Notes under the pieces: model-generated
Seen by the model: the letters and a program-made list of their open reading frames with translations, nothing else
Database searches by the model: none
Told to the model about the DNA's origin: nothing
Made by a program: the position numbers and the translations under genes
In this document: one piece after another, positions 50,090 through 59,044 of the stretch
Numbering within the stretch: the stretch's first letter is position 1
Layout: each line of letters begins with the position of its first letter
From: Anaerolineaceae bacterium oral taxon 439
GTDB lineage: Bacteria > Chloroflexota > Anaerolineae > Anaerolineales > Anaerolineaceae
Direction of reading: 5' to 3'
NCBI GenBank assembly: GCA_001717545.1
Contig: CP017039.1
Span: forward strand, 682,001 to 746,000
Length of the DNA: 64,000 bases

Positions 50090-52684
50090 TCAGCGGAACG
50101 TCTTTTTCGGTTTCGAATAATACGTCTCGCTCATCGGCAGCTTCGTCCTCAGCACCCCGTCCATCGCGTAATACGCGCCCTGAACCGCGGGGGCGGTCGG
50201 GATGGAAGCGATTTCGCCGATCCCCTTCGCGCCGTACGCGACGTCCAGGTACTGATTCTTTTCGATATAGATTGCCTGGATCGGGGGCGCGTCGGTCGCG
50301 CGCATCAGTCCCAGCGTCCCGAATTTCTTCGGCGGGACGCAGTCTGGACAGACGAAATTTTCGGTCAGCGCGAATCCCAGCCCCATCAGGACGCCGCCTT
50401 CGATCTGGCCCTGGATTGCGATGGGATTGACGACGCGGCCGGAGTCATGCGCCGCGTAAACTTTCCTGACTTTCCCGTCGTCGTCGAGGATAACGACGTG
50501 GGTTGCGAAACCGTAGGCGATATGCGACTTCGGGTTGGGGACGTCCGCGCCAAGCTTGTCGGTCGGCTCGAAGTATTCGGCGAAGAACTCCCGCCCTTCG
50601 AGATCGGATAAATCGCCGCCGGACGCGTCGAGCGCCTCGCGGAGCTCCGTGGCGGCCATTCGGATCGCCTCGCCGCTGACGAGCGTCTGGCGCGAACCGG
50701 AGGTCGTTCCCGAGTCTGGGGAGAGCTCTGAATTTGCGCCGATGCAGCGCAGGCGGTCGCGGCCGATCGCGAGCGATTCTTCTGCGATCTGGACGAAGAT
50801 CGTCGCACAGCCCTGACCGATATCCGACGCGCCGCAGTAAATTTCAACCATGCCGTTCCGGACGACCAGCCTTGCGCGGCCTTTATCGGGAAGACCGACG
50901 CCGACGCCGGAATTCTTCATCGCGCAGGCGATCCCGGCGCGGCCGGGATTCGCTTCGTAGACGTCTTTGACGGCGAGGAGCGTTTCTTTCAGCGCGGTCG
51001 AGCGGTCGGCGATCTGGCCGTTGGGGAGGACCGCCCCGGGTTCGATCGCGTTCCGGAAACGGATTTCCCAGGGCGAGATCCCGACCTTTTCGGCGAGCAG
51101 GTTGATATTCGATTCGAGCGCGAATTCGCTTTGGCAGACGCCGAACCCACGGTACGCCCCGGCAGGCGGGTTGTTCGTGTAATAGCCGTAACCGCGGATA
51201 TCCGTATTCTGGTACCGGTAGGGCCCGACCGAATGGGTACAGGCGCGTTCAAGAACCGGGCCGCAGAGCGACGCGTAGGCGCCGGTATCGAAATAAATAT
51301 CGCAGTCGAGCGCGGTAAAGATTCCGTTCTCGTCGCAGCCGAGCGTAAACGTCCCTTCCATCGCGTGCCGCTTTGGATGGAACGCGATCGATTCTTCGCG
51401 CGAAAACCTGACCTTGACGGGACGCTGCGTTTTCCAGGCGGCGAGAGCGGCGATATGCTGAGCCGAGACGTCCTCTTTTCCGCCGAAACCGCCGCCGACG
51501 TATTTATTCTCGACGATGATCCGTTCCTGATCCCAGCCGAACATGATCGCGACTTCGTGCCGCGTGTCATAGACGCTCTGGTCGGTCGAGAGGATCTTAA
51601 TCCCGTCCTTATACGGGAACGCGATCGCGCATTCCGGTTCGAGGAAGGCATGTTCCGTCATGGGGGTGCTGTATTTCTGCGTGACGACGTATTTGGATTC
51701 CGCGAGCGCTTTTTTCGCGTCGCCTCGGGTGACGTGCCGCGTCTGGCAGAGGTTCCCCTTTGAATGCACCCGCGGCGCGCCGTCCGCCATCGCTTCGTAA
51801 ACGTTCCGGACCGGTTCGAGCGGCTCGTATTCGATTTTGATCAGGTTTTTCGCCGCTTCGAGAATCGCCGGCGATTCGGCGACCACGAGACAGAGCGCGT
51901 CGCCGACGTAACGCGTGACGCTTCCGACGGGGATCATGACGTCCCAGTCCTGTTGGATATGGCCGACTTTATTGTTGGGGACGTCTTCGGCGGTCAGTAC
52001 GTCGACTACGCCGGGGAGCGAACGGGCTGCGTTCGTATCGATCGAGAGGACGCGCGCGCGCGGATAGGCGGAACGGACCGCCGACGCATGAGCCATGCCT
52101 TCGATGACGACGTCGTCGACGTATTCGCCGACGCCGAGTACCTTATCGCGGACGTCGACGCGGAACGCATGTTTCCCGACGCCGAACGCGCCTTCCATCT
52201 CAAACTTCTCGTCGATCGAAGCTTCCCCGCGGAGGATCGCGGCGACTAACTGAATCCCTTTGACGATTTTCGTATAGCCGGTACAGCGGCAGATATTCCC
52301 GCGCAGCGCCAACCGGATTTCGTCTTCTTTTGGGTTGGGGTTCTGGTCGAGGAGCGCCTTGCCGGATATCACCATGCCCGGGATGCAGAAGCCGCACTGG
52401 ACCGAGCCTTTCACGCCGAACGCGTAAACGAACGCCTCTTTTTCGCGGAGCGAAAGCCCTTCGACCGTCAGGATCGATTTCCCCACCGCTTTCGCGGTCG
52501 TCAGGACACAGGCGCGCGTCGTTTTCCCGTCGACGATAACCGTGCAGGTCCCGCAGGCTCCCTGGCTGCAGCCGTCTTTGACCGAATGCAGCCCGAGATC
52601 GTCGCGCAGGAAGCGCAGCAGGGATTTATTTTCAGCCGTTTCGACCGGTTTCCCGTTAACGATGAATGAATATGTTTCCGCCAT
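50090..52684 (-). CDS. Fused xanthine dehydrogenase, selenium-dependent type (2Fe-2S + Mo domains)
   Basis: 864 residues. The N-terminal plant-type 2Fe-2S domain (Cys39, 44, 47, 59 in CSQGACGTC...C) is followed by the all-helical second cluster (QCGFCIPGM, ICRCTGY). After residue 170 comes the molybdopterin-binding part: YVGGGFGGKED, PPAGAYRGFGV, GASDIGQGCATIF and the C-terminal catalytic Glu in AKGIGEIAS. FAD domain absent. This fusion of FeS and Mo modules of about 850 residues is typical of the Se-dependent xanthine dehydrogenase group of anaerobes, which carries labile Se on Mo and not selenocysteine. The selenium and molybdenum accessory genes are not in the window. Ribosome site AGGAAAG. 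Confidence 0.88.
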   Translation of the reverse strand: MAETYSFIVNGKPVETAENKSLLRFLRDDLGLHSVKDGCSQGACGTCTVIVDGKTTRACVLTTAKAVGKSILTVEGLSLREKEAFVYAFGVKGSVQCGFCIPGMVISGKALLDQNPNPKEDEIRLALRGNICRCTGYTKIVKGIQLVAAILRGEASIDEKFEMEGAFGVGKHAFRVDVRDKVLGVGEYVDDVVIEGMAHASAVRSAYPRARVLSIDTNAARSLPGVVDVLTAEDVPNNKVGHIQQDWDVMIPVGSVTRYVGDALCLVVAESPAILEAAKNLIKIEYEPLEPVRNVYEAMADGAPRVHSKGNLCQTRHVTRGDAKKALAESKYVVTQKYSTPMTEHAFLEPECAIAFPYKDGIKILSTDQSVYDTRHEVAIMFGWDQERIIVENKYVGGGFGGKEDVSAQHIAALAAWKTQRPVKVRFSREESIAFHPKRHAMEGTFTLGCDENGIFTALDCDIYFDTGAYASLCGPVLERACTHSVGPYRYQNTDIRGYGYYTNNPPAGAYRGFGVCQSEFALESNINLLAEKVGISPWEIRFRNAIEPGAVLPNGQIADRSTALKETLLAVKDVYEANPGRAGIACAMKNSGVGVGLPDKGRARLVVRNGMVEIYCGASDIGQGCATIFVQIAEESLAIGRDRLRCIGANSELSPDSGTTSGSRQTLVSGEAIRMAATELREALDASGGDLSDLEGREFFAEYFEPTDKLGADVPNPKSHIAYGFATHVVILDDDGKVRKVYAAHDSGRVVNPIAIQGQIEGGVLMGLGFALTENFVCPDCVPPKKFGTLGLMRATDAPPIQAIYIEKNQYLDVAYGAKGIGEIASIPTAPAVQGAYYAMDGVLRTKLPMSETYYSKPKKTFR

Positions 52685-53042
52685 TGCTTTTTCTTTCCTG
52701 TAGTTACCGAAAGATTTTTTTATTAAGCGCCGACGAACCGTTTCGGTTTGGGAACGCGGGATCGTTCGGTCGCTGATGCAAGCCGAGCATGCACATTCGG
52801 CCTGGCGGTTTTAGCGGGCCTTCCCCCGACGCTGCCGGTTATGAAACGCGAAACAGCGATGAACATATTGTAGTGCATAAACGAAAACTTCGTACTTATT
52901 CTATAAATAGACCCCAATTTGACCGGTGCGGGAGTGCTTATTTTATAAATATTGAAAAAGATGCCGCCTTTGCGTATAATGAAATCAGAAATGTCGGGTA
53001 TTTCAAAGATCGGTTGATCTCATCAGAAAAGGAGCCGGCATT
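52685..53042. promoter_or_regulatory. Divergent control region of two Mo-hydroxylase loci
   Basis: About 360 bp without a gene. On the plus strand TTGAAA (52952-52957), exactly 17 bp, and TATAAT (52975-52980) form a strong sigma-70 promoter for the three-subunit hydroxylase. The direct repeat CTTATTCTATAAATA (52895-52909) and CTTATTTTATAAATA (52937-52951) differ by one base and are offset by 42 bp (four helical turns); the second abuts the -35. These are likely operator sites. A minus-strand TACAAT near 52866-52871 may serve the fused gene. Confidence 0.65.
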
Positions 53043-53111
53043 ATGCTAATAGTCCGGTTGACGAATTCCGGGCGTTCTCAGAAGGAAACAGGGATTTGGG
53101 AAAGGCGTTAA
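53043..53111 (+). CDS. Possible 22-codon leader peptide before the xdh operon
   Basis: ATG at 53043 follows a strong AAAAGGAG; the frame reads MLIVRLTNSGRSQKETGIWE and stops at 53111, three bases before the start of the Mo subunit. The Mo subunit's own ribosome site is weak (AAAGG), so translation of the leader may feed ribosomes to it. No stalling motif is obvious. Could be chance. Confidence 0.4.
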   Translation: MLIVRLTNSGRSQKETGIWERR

Positions 53112-53114
53112 TCA

Positions 53115-55232
53115 ATGAGTTCAATCAGTCAATCCGTTCGTAAGCTGGATCATTTAGCGAAAATATCCGGCGCTGCGAAGTATGTTGAGGATATTCGTCT
53201 CGACGGGATGCTGTACGGGAAGATCGTTCGCTCGACCGTTGCGCATGGGAAGATTACGGCGATTCATTTGCCGGAGATGGGTCCGGAATATACCGTCGTT
53301 CAGGCATCGGATATCCCGGGCGTGAATCAGGTCCATATCGTCGGCGACGATCATCCCGTTTTTTCGAATGGCGAGGTGAACTATATCGGCGAGGCGATTC
53401 TGATGATCGTCGGTCCGGATAAGCGGCAGGCTGGGAAATACGCCGCGGCGACGAAGGTCGATTATGAGATTCTGGACGCCTGTTTCGATCCGAAAAAATC
53501 CGATACGACATTTTACGAATACGCTTACGAAGAGGGTGATTGGGAGAAAGCCTTCGAGGAAGCCGACGAAATTATTGACGACGAAATTTTTTCAGCGCAT
53601 CAGGAACACGCTTACATGGAGGTTCAGGGGCTTATCGGGGATTATCGGGACGGGAAGCTGACGGTCCGCGGCTCGATGCAGTGCCCGTTTTACGTGCATA
53701 CGGCGGTAATGGCGGTTATGGGGATGAAACCGGAGGATATCAACGTTATCGCGGAGGATACCGGCGGCGGTTTCGGCGGGAAGGAGGATTATCCGTCGAT
53801 CCTGGGGTCGCAGGTCGGCGTCGCCTCGTATAAGACCGGACGGCCGGTTAAATGCGTTTTTGACAGGCGCGAGGATATTACATGCACTTCGAAACGGCAT
53901 CCGGCGTTCATGCGCTATCGGGTTGCGATTAAAGATGGGAAGATTACCGCGGTTGATACGGATATTCTTTACGACGGCGGCGGGTATACGACGCTGTCGA
54001 TGGTCGTATTGCAGCGCGGCCTGATCGGCGCGCTGGGGATCTATAAATTCCCGCGCTACCGCGTTCACGGAAAAGCGGTCAAGACGCATACGGTCCCGAA
54101 CGGGGCGTTCCGCGGCTTCGGCGGCCCGCAGACATTTTTCGCGATGGAACTGATGATGAATCATGCGGCGCGGAAGCTTGGGAAGGACCCGCTCGTACTC
54201 CGGAAAGAATACTGCGCGAAGAAGGGCGACGTTTCGCCGACGCATGGCGTTTATCATTTCGAAATCCCGATTCCTGACATGCTGGAGCAGATCGCGGAGG
54301 CGTCGGATTATTATCGAAAGGCTGAGGCATACAGGAACCAGACCGGGCGTTATCGCCGCGGGATCGGTATTTCGTCGGTCTATCATGGCTGCGGCTTTAC
54401 CGGTGCGGGCGAACGCGATTTGATCAAGGCGGTTTTCAAGCTGCATAAACGGGCAGACGACACGGTCGAAATTCTGGCCGCCGCGGTCGATATGGGTCAG
54501 GGGGTCAAGACGGCGTTCCGGAAGATCGCGGCCAGCGTTCTCGACCTTCCGGTTGAGCGCGTTATTATCGTCAATCCGGATACCGACCGCGTCCCGAACT
54601 CCGGTCCGACGGTCGCGAGCCGCTCGGTCATGGTCGTCGGGAAGCTCATCGAACGGGCGGCGGAGCGGTTGAAAGCCGATTGGAAGCCCGGCGAGGACCA
54701 GCTCATCACCGAGCATTACGTCCATCCGGAATTCATGATTCCCTGGGACCTGGCGACGTTTTCCGGCGATCCTTACCCGGATTCGTCCTGGTCGACGAAC
54801 GCCGTTGAAGTCGAGGTCGATACGCTGCTGGGGCTGACGAAGGTTTTGAACGCATGGGGCTGCTACGACGTGGGAACGGTGATCGACGAAAATATTGTCA
54901 TCGGGCAGATGGAAGGCGGGCTGCTCCAGTCGATCGGGCACGGCGGAATCGAGCTGATTAATTATGACCGGACGGGACGTATCCGGAATAACAGCCTGAG
55001 CGATTATATCGTTCCGACTGCGCTCGACGTCCCGTCGCTGCATGTCATGTTCCACAACAGCGAATATGTTAATGGCCCGTTCGGTGCGAAGGCGGCGGGC
55101 GAGCTTCCGAACGTCGGCGGTTCGGCGGCGTATATCGGCGCGATGGAAATGGCTTTGGGAACCGATTTATATCAGACGCCGTTCTCGACGGAAGATACGA
55201 TGCAATTATTGGAGGAGCGGCGAAATGGTTGA
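53115..55232 (+). CDS. Xanthine dehydrogenase-family molybdenum-binding subunit
   Basis: 705 residues, the large catalytic subunit of a three-part hydroxylase. It has YVEDIRLDGMLYGKIVRS at the start, GGGFGGKEDYPS, NGAFRGFGGPQ, DMGQGVKTAF, and FGAKAAGELP with the catalytic Glu. Substrates in this family include purines, aldehydes, nicotinate and hydroxybenzoyl-CoA; the residues that decide are not clear from pattern alone. Its stop codon overlaps the start of the 2Fe-2S subunit (8-base overlap). Good promoter 130 bp upstream. Confidence 0.92.
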   Translation: MSSISQSVRKLDHLAKISGAAKYVEDIRLDGMLYGKIVRSTVAHGKITAIHLPEMGPEYTVVQASDIPGVNQVHIVGDDHPVFSNGEVNYIGEAILMIVGPDKRQAGKYAAATKVDYEILDACFDPKKSDTTFYEYAYEEGDWEKAFEEADEIIDDEIFSAHQEHAYMEVQGLIGDYRDGKLTVRGSMQCPFYVHTAVMAVMGMKPEDINVIAEDTGGGFGGKEDYPSILGSQVGVASYKTGRPVKCVFDRREDITCTSKRHPAFMRYRVAIKDGKITAVDTDILYDGGGYTTLSMVVLQRGLIGALGIYKFPRYRVHGKAVKTHTVPNGAFRGFGGPQTFFAMELMMNHAARKLGKDPLVLRKEYCAKKGDVSPTHGVYHFEIPIPDMLEQIAEASDYYRKAEAYRNQTGRYRRGIGISSVYHGCGFTGAGERDLIKAVFKLHKRADDTVEILAAAVDMGQGVKTAFRKIAASVLDLPVERVIIVNPDTDRVPNSGPTVASRSVMVVGKLIERAAERLKADWKPGEDQLITEHYVHPEFMIPWDLATFSGDPYPDSSWSTNAVEVEVDTLLGLTKVLNAWGCYDVGTVIDENIVIGQMEGGLLQSIGHGGIELINYDRTGRIRNNSLSDYIVPTALDVPSLHVMFHNSEYVNGPFGAKAAGELPNVGGSAAYIGAMEMALGTDLYQTPFSTEDTMQLLEERRNG

Positions 55233-55776
55233 GAAAACTCACTTGATTTTGAGCGAATATGAGAGTCTCTCGGTTCAGCGATTCGAAACGTGGAACGATA
55301 TGGCCGAAAAAATTCGCTTTATCCTGAACGGAGAACCGGTCGAATCGAACTGGAAAGCTAACGAGCGGCTGTTAGACGTCCTGCGGGAAGAATTCCGGAT
55401 GACCGGCGTCAAGTGCGGCTGCCGGGAAGGCGAATGCGGCGCATGTTCAGTTTTAATCGACGGGCAGCTGGCGAATTCCTGTCTCGTCGCGCTCGGCGCC
55501 GTCTCTGGCCGGGAGGTCGAAACGATCGAGGGTTTCAGCCGCAGCGAACGATTCGAAATTTTATCTGACGCGTTCGCTGATTTGTCGGCGGTTCAATGCG
55601 GATTCTGTATTCCCGGGATGGTCCTGGCGGCGGAATCGCTGCTGCGTTTCAATCCGCATCCTACGGAACTCGAGATTCGCGAGGGATTGTCCGGAAATAT
55701 TTGCCGCTGTACGGGATATAACGCGATCGTGCATGCGATTCAGAACGCGTCGGAAAAAGGAAACGGGCTATGGTAA
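55225..55776 (+). CDS. Xanthine dehydrogenase-family 2Fe-2S subunit
   Basis: 183 residues. It carries CGCREGECGAC...C and then VQCGFCIPGM and ICRCTGYNAIV, the eight cysteines for two 2Fe-2S clusters that pass electrons from Mo to FAD. The start at 55225 has the better ribosome site (GGAGGAG) and overlaps the Mo subunit stop; the alternative ATG at 55300 (MAEKIRFILNG) matches the usual family N-terminus and would remove a 25-residue extension. It overlaps the FAD subunit start by seven bases. Confidence 0.9.
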   Translation: MVEKTHLILSEYESLSVQRFETWNDMAEKIRFILNGEPVESNWKANERLLDVLREEFRMTGVKCGCREGECGACSVLIDGQLANSCLVALGAVSGREVETIEGFSRSERFEILSDAFADLSAVQCGFCIPGMVLAAESLLRFNPHPTELEIREGLSGNICRCTGYNAIVHAIQNASEKGNGLW

Positions 55777-56597
55777 AGCTGGAAAACGGCTACCTTCCCG
55801 AAACGCTGGCGGAAGCGCTGGAGATTCGCGCGGCGGAGAAGGTCGTTCCGTACGCCGGCGGGACGGACTTAATGGTTGAGGCGGCTGAAGAGGCGACGTA
55901 CCTTTTTCTGAATCAGCTGCCGGAGCTGTCGCGGGTCCGTATTACCGACGATACGCTGGAAATTGGCGCCGCCTGTACGTATACGGAGCTGCTGAATCAT
56001 GAAGCGGTTCCGCAGGTCCTGAAGGACGCGATGATCCGGATCGCGTCCCCGGCGACCAGGAACCAGGCGACGCCGGCGGGAAATATCTGTAACGCGTCGC
56101 CGAAGGCAGATTCGGCGTTGATTTTCGTCGCCGCGGGCGCGCGGCTGCGGCTGCGCAGCGTATCCGGCGAGCGTGTCGTTCCCATTTCTGAATTTTTTAT
56201 CGATCGCGGGAAAACGTGCCTGCGGGAGGATGAACTCCTGACGGAGATCCTGATGCCGCGGCGCGGGCTGGAAAATTATTATTATAAGAAGATCGGCGCG
56301 CGGGCGGCGATGGCGATTTCGCGCGTTTCGTTCGTCGCGATCTACGGCGAAGCGGACGGTCGGATCGAACGCATGTCGATTGCGTTTGGCGCGGTCAGCG
56401 GCGTTGTGCTGCGCTTCCCGGAAGCTGAGGCGATGATGATCGGGAGGACGATTCCGGAGGCGAAAGCGATGAAAGCCGATTTTCTGAAGGAATATGACGA
56501 GCGGATCGTTCCGATCCGCGGCCGCGTTTCCGCGACCTATCGGAAACAGGCGTGCATGAACCTGCTCAACGATTTCCTGGAGAGCCGGGGTATCTGA
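55770..56597 (+). CDS. Xanthine dehydrogenase-family FAD-binding subunit
   Basis: 275 residues, CO-dehydrogenase-flavoprotein fold. FAD contacts are PYAGGTDLMV near residue 27 and the segment SPATRNQATPAGNICNASPKADSA; YYKKIGARAAMAISRV starts the C-terminal domain. It completes the three-subunit complex encoded Mo-FeS-FAD and would pass electrons to NAD+ or ferredoxin. No maturation chaperone (XdhC/CoxF) is encoded next to it. Last gene of the operon; a MITE-like element follows. Confidence 0.92.
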   Translation: MVKLENGYLPETLAEALEIRAAEKVVPYAGGTDLMVEAAEEATYLFLNQLPELSRVRITDDTLEIGAACTYTELLNHEAVPQVLKDAMIRIASPATRNQATPAGNICNASPKADSALIFVAAGARLRLRSVSGERVVPISEFFIDRGKTCLREDELLTEILMPRRGLENYYYKKIGARAAMAISRVSFVAIYGEADGRIERMSIAFGAVSGVVLRFPEAEAMMIGRTIPEAKAMKADFLKEYDERIVPIRGRVSATYRKQACMNLLNDFLESRGI

Positions 56598-56634
56598 ACG
56601 GGTTGCGGATCCGGCTTTCAGATATCCATAAGCG

Positions 56635-56907
56635 CAGGGCTGTCTCAAAAGTTGAATTCCTGAAATTTTCAGGTGAATATTATTAAAGCGTTTTTCTGCC
56701 TGGAGGATAGCTGCGTCCTTGTGTAGAACACAAAAAACGGGATCCGATGGAGGGGAAGACAGGGATTTTCCCCATCTTCCACAAAAAACTACCCAAAGTC
56801 AATGTATTGAGGCCCCCTGAGACCTTTGGTCGAATGGGGGTCAATTCAATGCATTGATAAATAAGCAGGCGAATTTTATATAATAAAATTCGTTTTGATA
56901 CAGCCCT
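56635..56907. mobile_element. MITE-like element with terminal inverted repeats
   Basis: The ends read AGGGCTGTCTCAAAAGTTG at 56635 and, on the other strand from 56907, AGGGCTGTATCAAAACG: 14 of 15 outer bases match. The 273 bp between them are AT-richer than the surroundings, hold no transposase domain and include runs such as TTATATAATAAAATTCG. The GGGCTGTCTCAAAA end resembles those of several transposon families (IS1182/IS5-like), which would mobilise it in trans. No clear target duplication is visible. Confidence 0.7.
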
Positions 56908-56995
56908 GTTTCGTTCGGTCCCGGGACCCTTCAGGATCGGGGTATGATGGATGGACGGCGGAGTGGAGCCGCTGAGAAAGGATAAGGAGCGAGAC

Positions 56996-58945
56996 ATGTT
57001 TCTTCCGACGACGGCTGAGGAAATGCAGGCGCGGGGCTGGCGGCGTCCGGACGTCATCCTCGTCAGCGGCGATACTTATATTGATTCCCCGTACAGCGGC
57101 GTCGCGCTGATCGGCCGGATTTTAGATAACGCAGGCTATAAGGTCGCGATCCTGGCCCAGCCGGATATCGCGAGCGAGGAAGATTTTACCCGTCTGGGCG
57201 AACCGGCGCTTTTCTGGGGCGTGACCGGTGGGCTGGTTGACTCGATGGTTTCGAATTACACGGCGCTGAACAAGCCGCGCCGGCAGGACGATTTTACCCC
57301 AGGCGGCGTTAACAACCGGCGCCCGGACCGCGCCGTTCTCGCGTATACGAACCTGATCCGCCGTTATTTCAAGAATACTGTCCCGATCGTTCTGGGCGGG
57401 GTGGAAGCCGGGCTGCGCCGCGTCGCGCATTATGACTTCTGGACGAATAAGGTGCGCGGGTCGATCCTTTTCGACGCGAAGGCGGATTACCTGCTGTACG
57501 GGATGGCGGACCGCTCGATTTTGCAGCTGGCAAAGGCGCTCCGGGATGGGAAGCCGGTCGAGGCGATTCGCGGGCTTTGCTATGGGGCGAAGGAAGCGCC
57601 GGCAGGGGCTTCGATCCTGCCTTCGTTTGAGGAATGCCGGACGGATCCGGACGCTTTTACGCGCATGTTCAAGACGTTTTATCAGAATAACGACGCCGTC
57701 AGCGGTTTCATCCTGGCGCAGCGGCACGGCGAGCGTTATCTCGTTCAGAATCCGCCGGCGAAGCCGCTGAATCAGCGGGAGCTGGACGCGGTATACGACC
57801 TGCAGTTTGAACGGGACGTCCATCCGTATTATAAGCGGCAGGGCGAGGTCCGCGCGCTCCAGACGATTCGTTTCTCTGTCCCGACGCACCGCGGCTGCTA
57901 CGGCGAATGCAATTACTGCGCTATTGCGGTTCACGAGGGCCGGACGGTGCAATGGCGATCGGAGGCGTCGATCCTGAGGGAGATTCGGACGATCAGCGAG
58001 CTTCCCGATTTTAAGGGGTATATTCTTGATCTGGGCGGTCCGACCGCGAACATGTACGGGTACGAATGCCCGAAGAAGCTGGTTAAGGGGGCCTGCAGGG
58101 ATCGGCGCTGTATCTATCCGGCTGTCTGCCCCTCGCTTCCGGTCAATCATCAGTCGCAGCTGACGCTTCTCGAAAAGGCTCGGAAAATTCCGGGCGTGAA
58201 GAAAATTATGATCGCGTCGGGAATTCGATATGACCTGCTCCCGTCCGACCTGGTATACGGGAAGGCTTATCTCCGCGACGTGATCCGGTACCATGTTTCC
58301 GGTCAGCTGCGCGTCGCCCCGGAGCATGACAGCCCGAAGGTCCTGGCGGCGATGGGGAAGCCGGGGAAGGGAGCGCTCCTGACGTTCAAGCGCGAATTCG
58401 ACCGTGAGACGAAGGCGGCAGGCCTGCCGCAGTTTTTAAGCTATTATTTCATCGCCTGTCATCCGGGCTGTGGCGAGCGGGACATGCTCGGGCTGAAGAA
58501 ATTCTGCGACGAAACGCTGGGCGTGACGCCGGAACAGACGCAGATTTTCACCCCGACCCCTTCGACCTGGTCGTCGCTGATGTACTATACGGAGCGCGAT
58601 CCGGAATCCGGAGAACCGATCTTCGTTGAGAAGGATCCTTTCCGAAAGCAGCGGCAAAAAGACATCCTTCTCGGGAAAACGGGGACTTCGGAACCGCGCG
58701 GCGGAGCGCCGGGCCGTCGGCGAACGAGGACCCGCGGCGAGCGGGATCTGAATCGGGAAGGTGCGCGGGGAGACCGTTCCGAGCGTTGGAGAAGCGCCCC
58801 GGCGCGCGGAGACGGAAAAAAAGCGGACCCCGCTCCCGAAACGCTGGAAGACGGTCGCCGCGGGTCGCGCTCTCCGTCGTTCCGTTGCAACGACCGGGCC
58901 CCGTCAGAAGACGGGTTCCCCGAAAAAATAAGCCGGCCGCCCTGA
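56996..58945 (+). CDS. YgiQ-family radical SAM protein
   Basis: 649 residues. The N-terminal YgiQ domain (MFLPTTAEEMQARGWRRPDVILVSGDTYIDSP) leads to a radical SAM core with the cluster motif C301-x3-C305-x2-C308 (RGCYGECNYC). Family members are of unknown reaction, though conserved in many anaerobes. The C-terminal 70 residues form a basic Arg/Gly-rich tail (RRRTRTRGERDLN, RGDRSERW) that is family-atypical and could bind nucleic acid. Start at 56996 after AAGGAG; the upstream ATG at 56951 precedes this site. Probably an independent unit. Confidence 0.9.
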   Translation: MFLPTTAEEMQARGWRRPDVILVSGDTYIDSPYSGVALIGRILDNAGYKVAILAQPDIASEEDFTRLGEPALFWGVTGGLVDSMVSNYTALNKPRRQDDFTPGGVNNRRPDRAVLAYTNLIRRYFKNTVPIVLGGVEAGLRRVAHYDFWTNKVRGSILFDAKADYLLYGMADRSILQLAKALRDGKPVEAIRGLCYGAKEAPAGASILPSFEECRTDPDAFTRMFKTFYQNNDAVSGFILAQRHGERYLVQNPPAKPLNQRELDAVYDLQFERDVHPYYKRQGEVRALQTIRFSVPTHRGCYGECNYCAIAVHEGRTVQWRSEASILREIRTISELPDFKGYILDLGGPTANMYGYECPKKLVKGACRDRRCIYPAVCPSLPVNHQSQLTLLEKARKIPGVKKIMIASGIRYDLLPSDLVYGKAYLRDVIRYHVSGQLRVAPEHDSPKVLAAMGKPGKGALLTFKREFDRETKAAGLPQFLSYYFIACHPGCGERDMLGLKKFCDETLGVTPEQTQIFTPTPSTWSSLMYYTERDPESGEPIFVEKDPFRKQRQKDILLGKTGTSEPRGGAPGRRRTRTRGERDLNREGARGDRSERWRSAPARGDGKKADPAPETLEDGRRGSRSPSFRCNDRAPSEDGFPEKISRPP

Positions 58946-59044
58946 AGCGGATTCACGGTACAATTACCATTAATTCGGCCCGGCGGCGCTCGGATTCGCG
59001 CCATCCGCGTCGGTACTCTAAAATCAGATTGGATTCAGGCCGGC

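Noticed and set aside
50090-52684. Selenocysteine in the Se-dependent-type xanthine dehydrogenase
   Set aside because: No in-frame TGA; this enzyme group uses a labile selenium ligand on the cofactor.
53592-55055. 487-codon minus-strand open frame
   Set aside because: Antisense shadow of the Mo-subunit gene; Arg-rich translation, no domain, no ribosome site.
56683-57057. Minus-strand 124-codon frame inside the MITE-like element
   Set aside because: No transposase motif; it runs out of the element into the YgiQ gene and has no ribosome site.
57122-58327. 401-codon minus-strand open frame
   Set aside because: Lies wholly inside the YgiQ gene on the other strand with no recognisable product.
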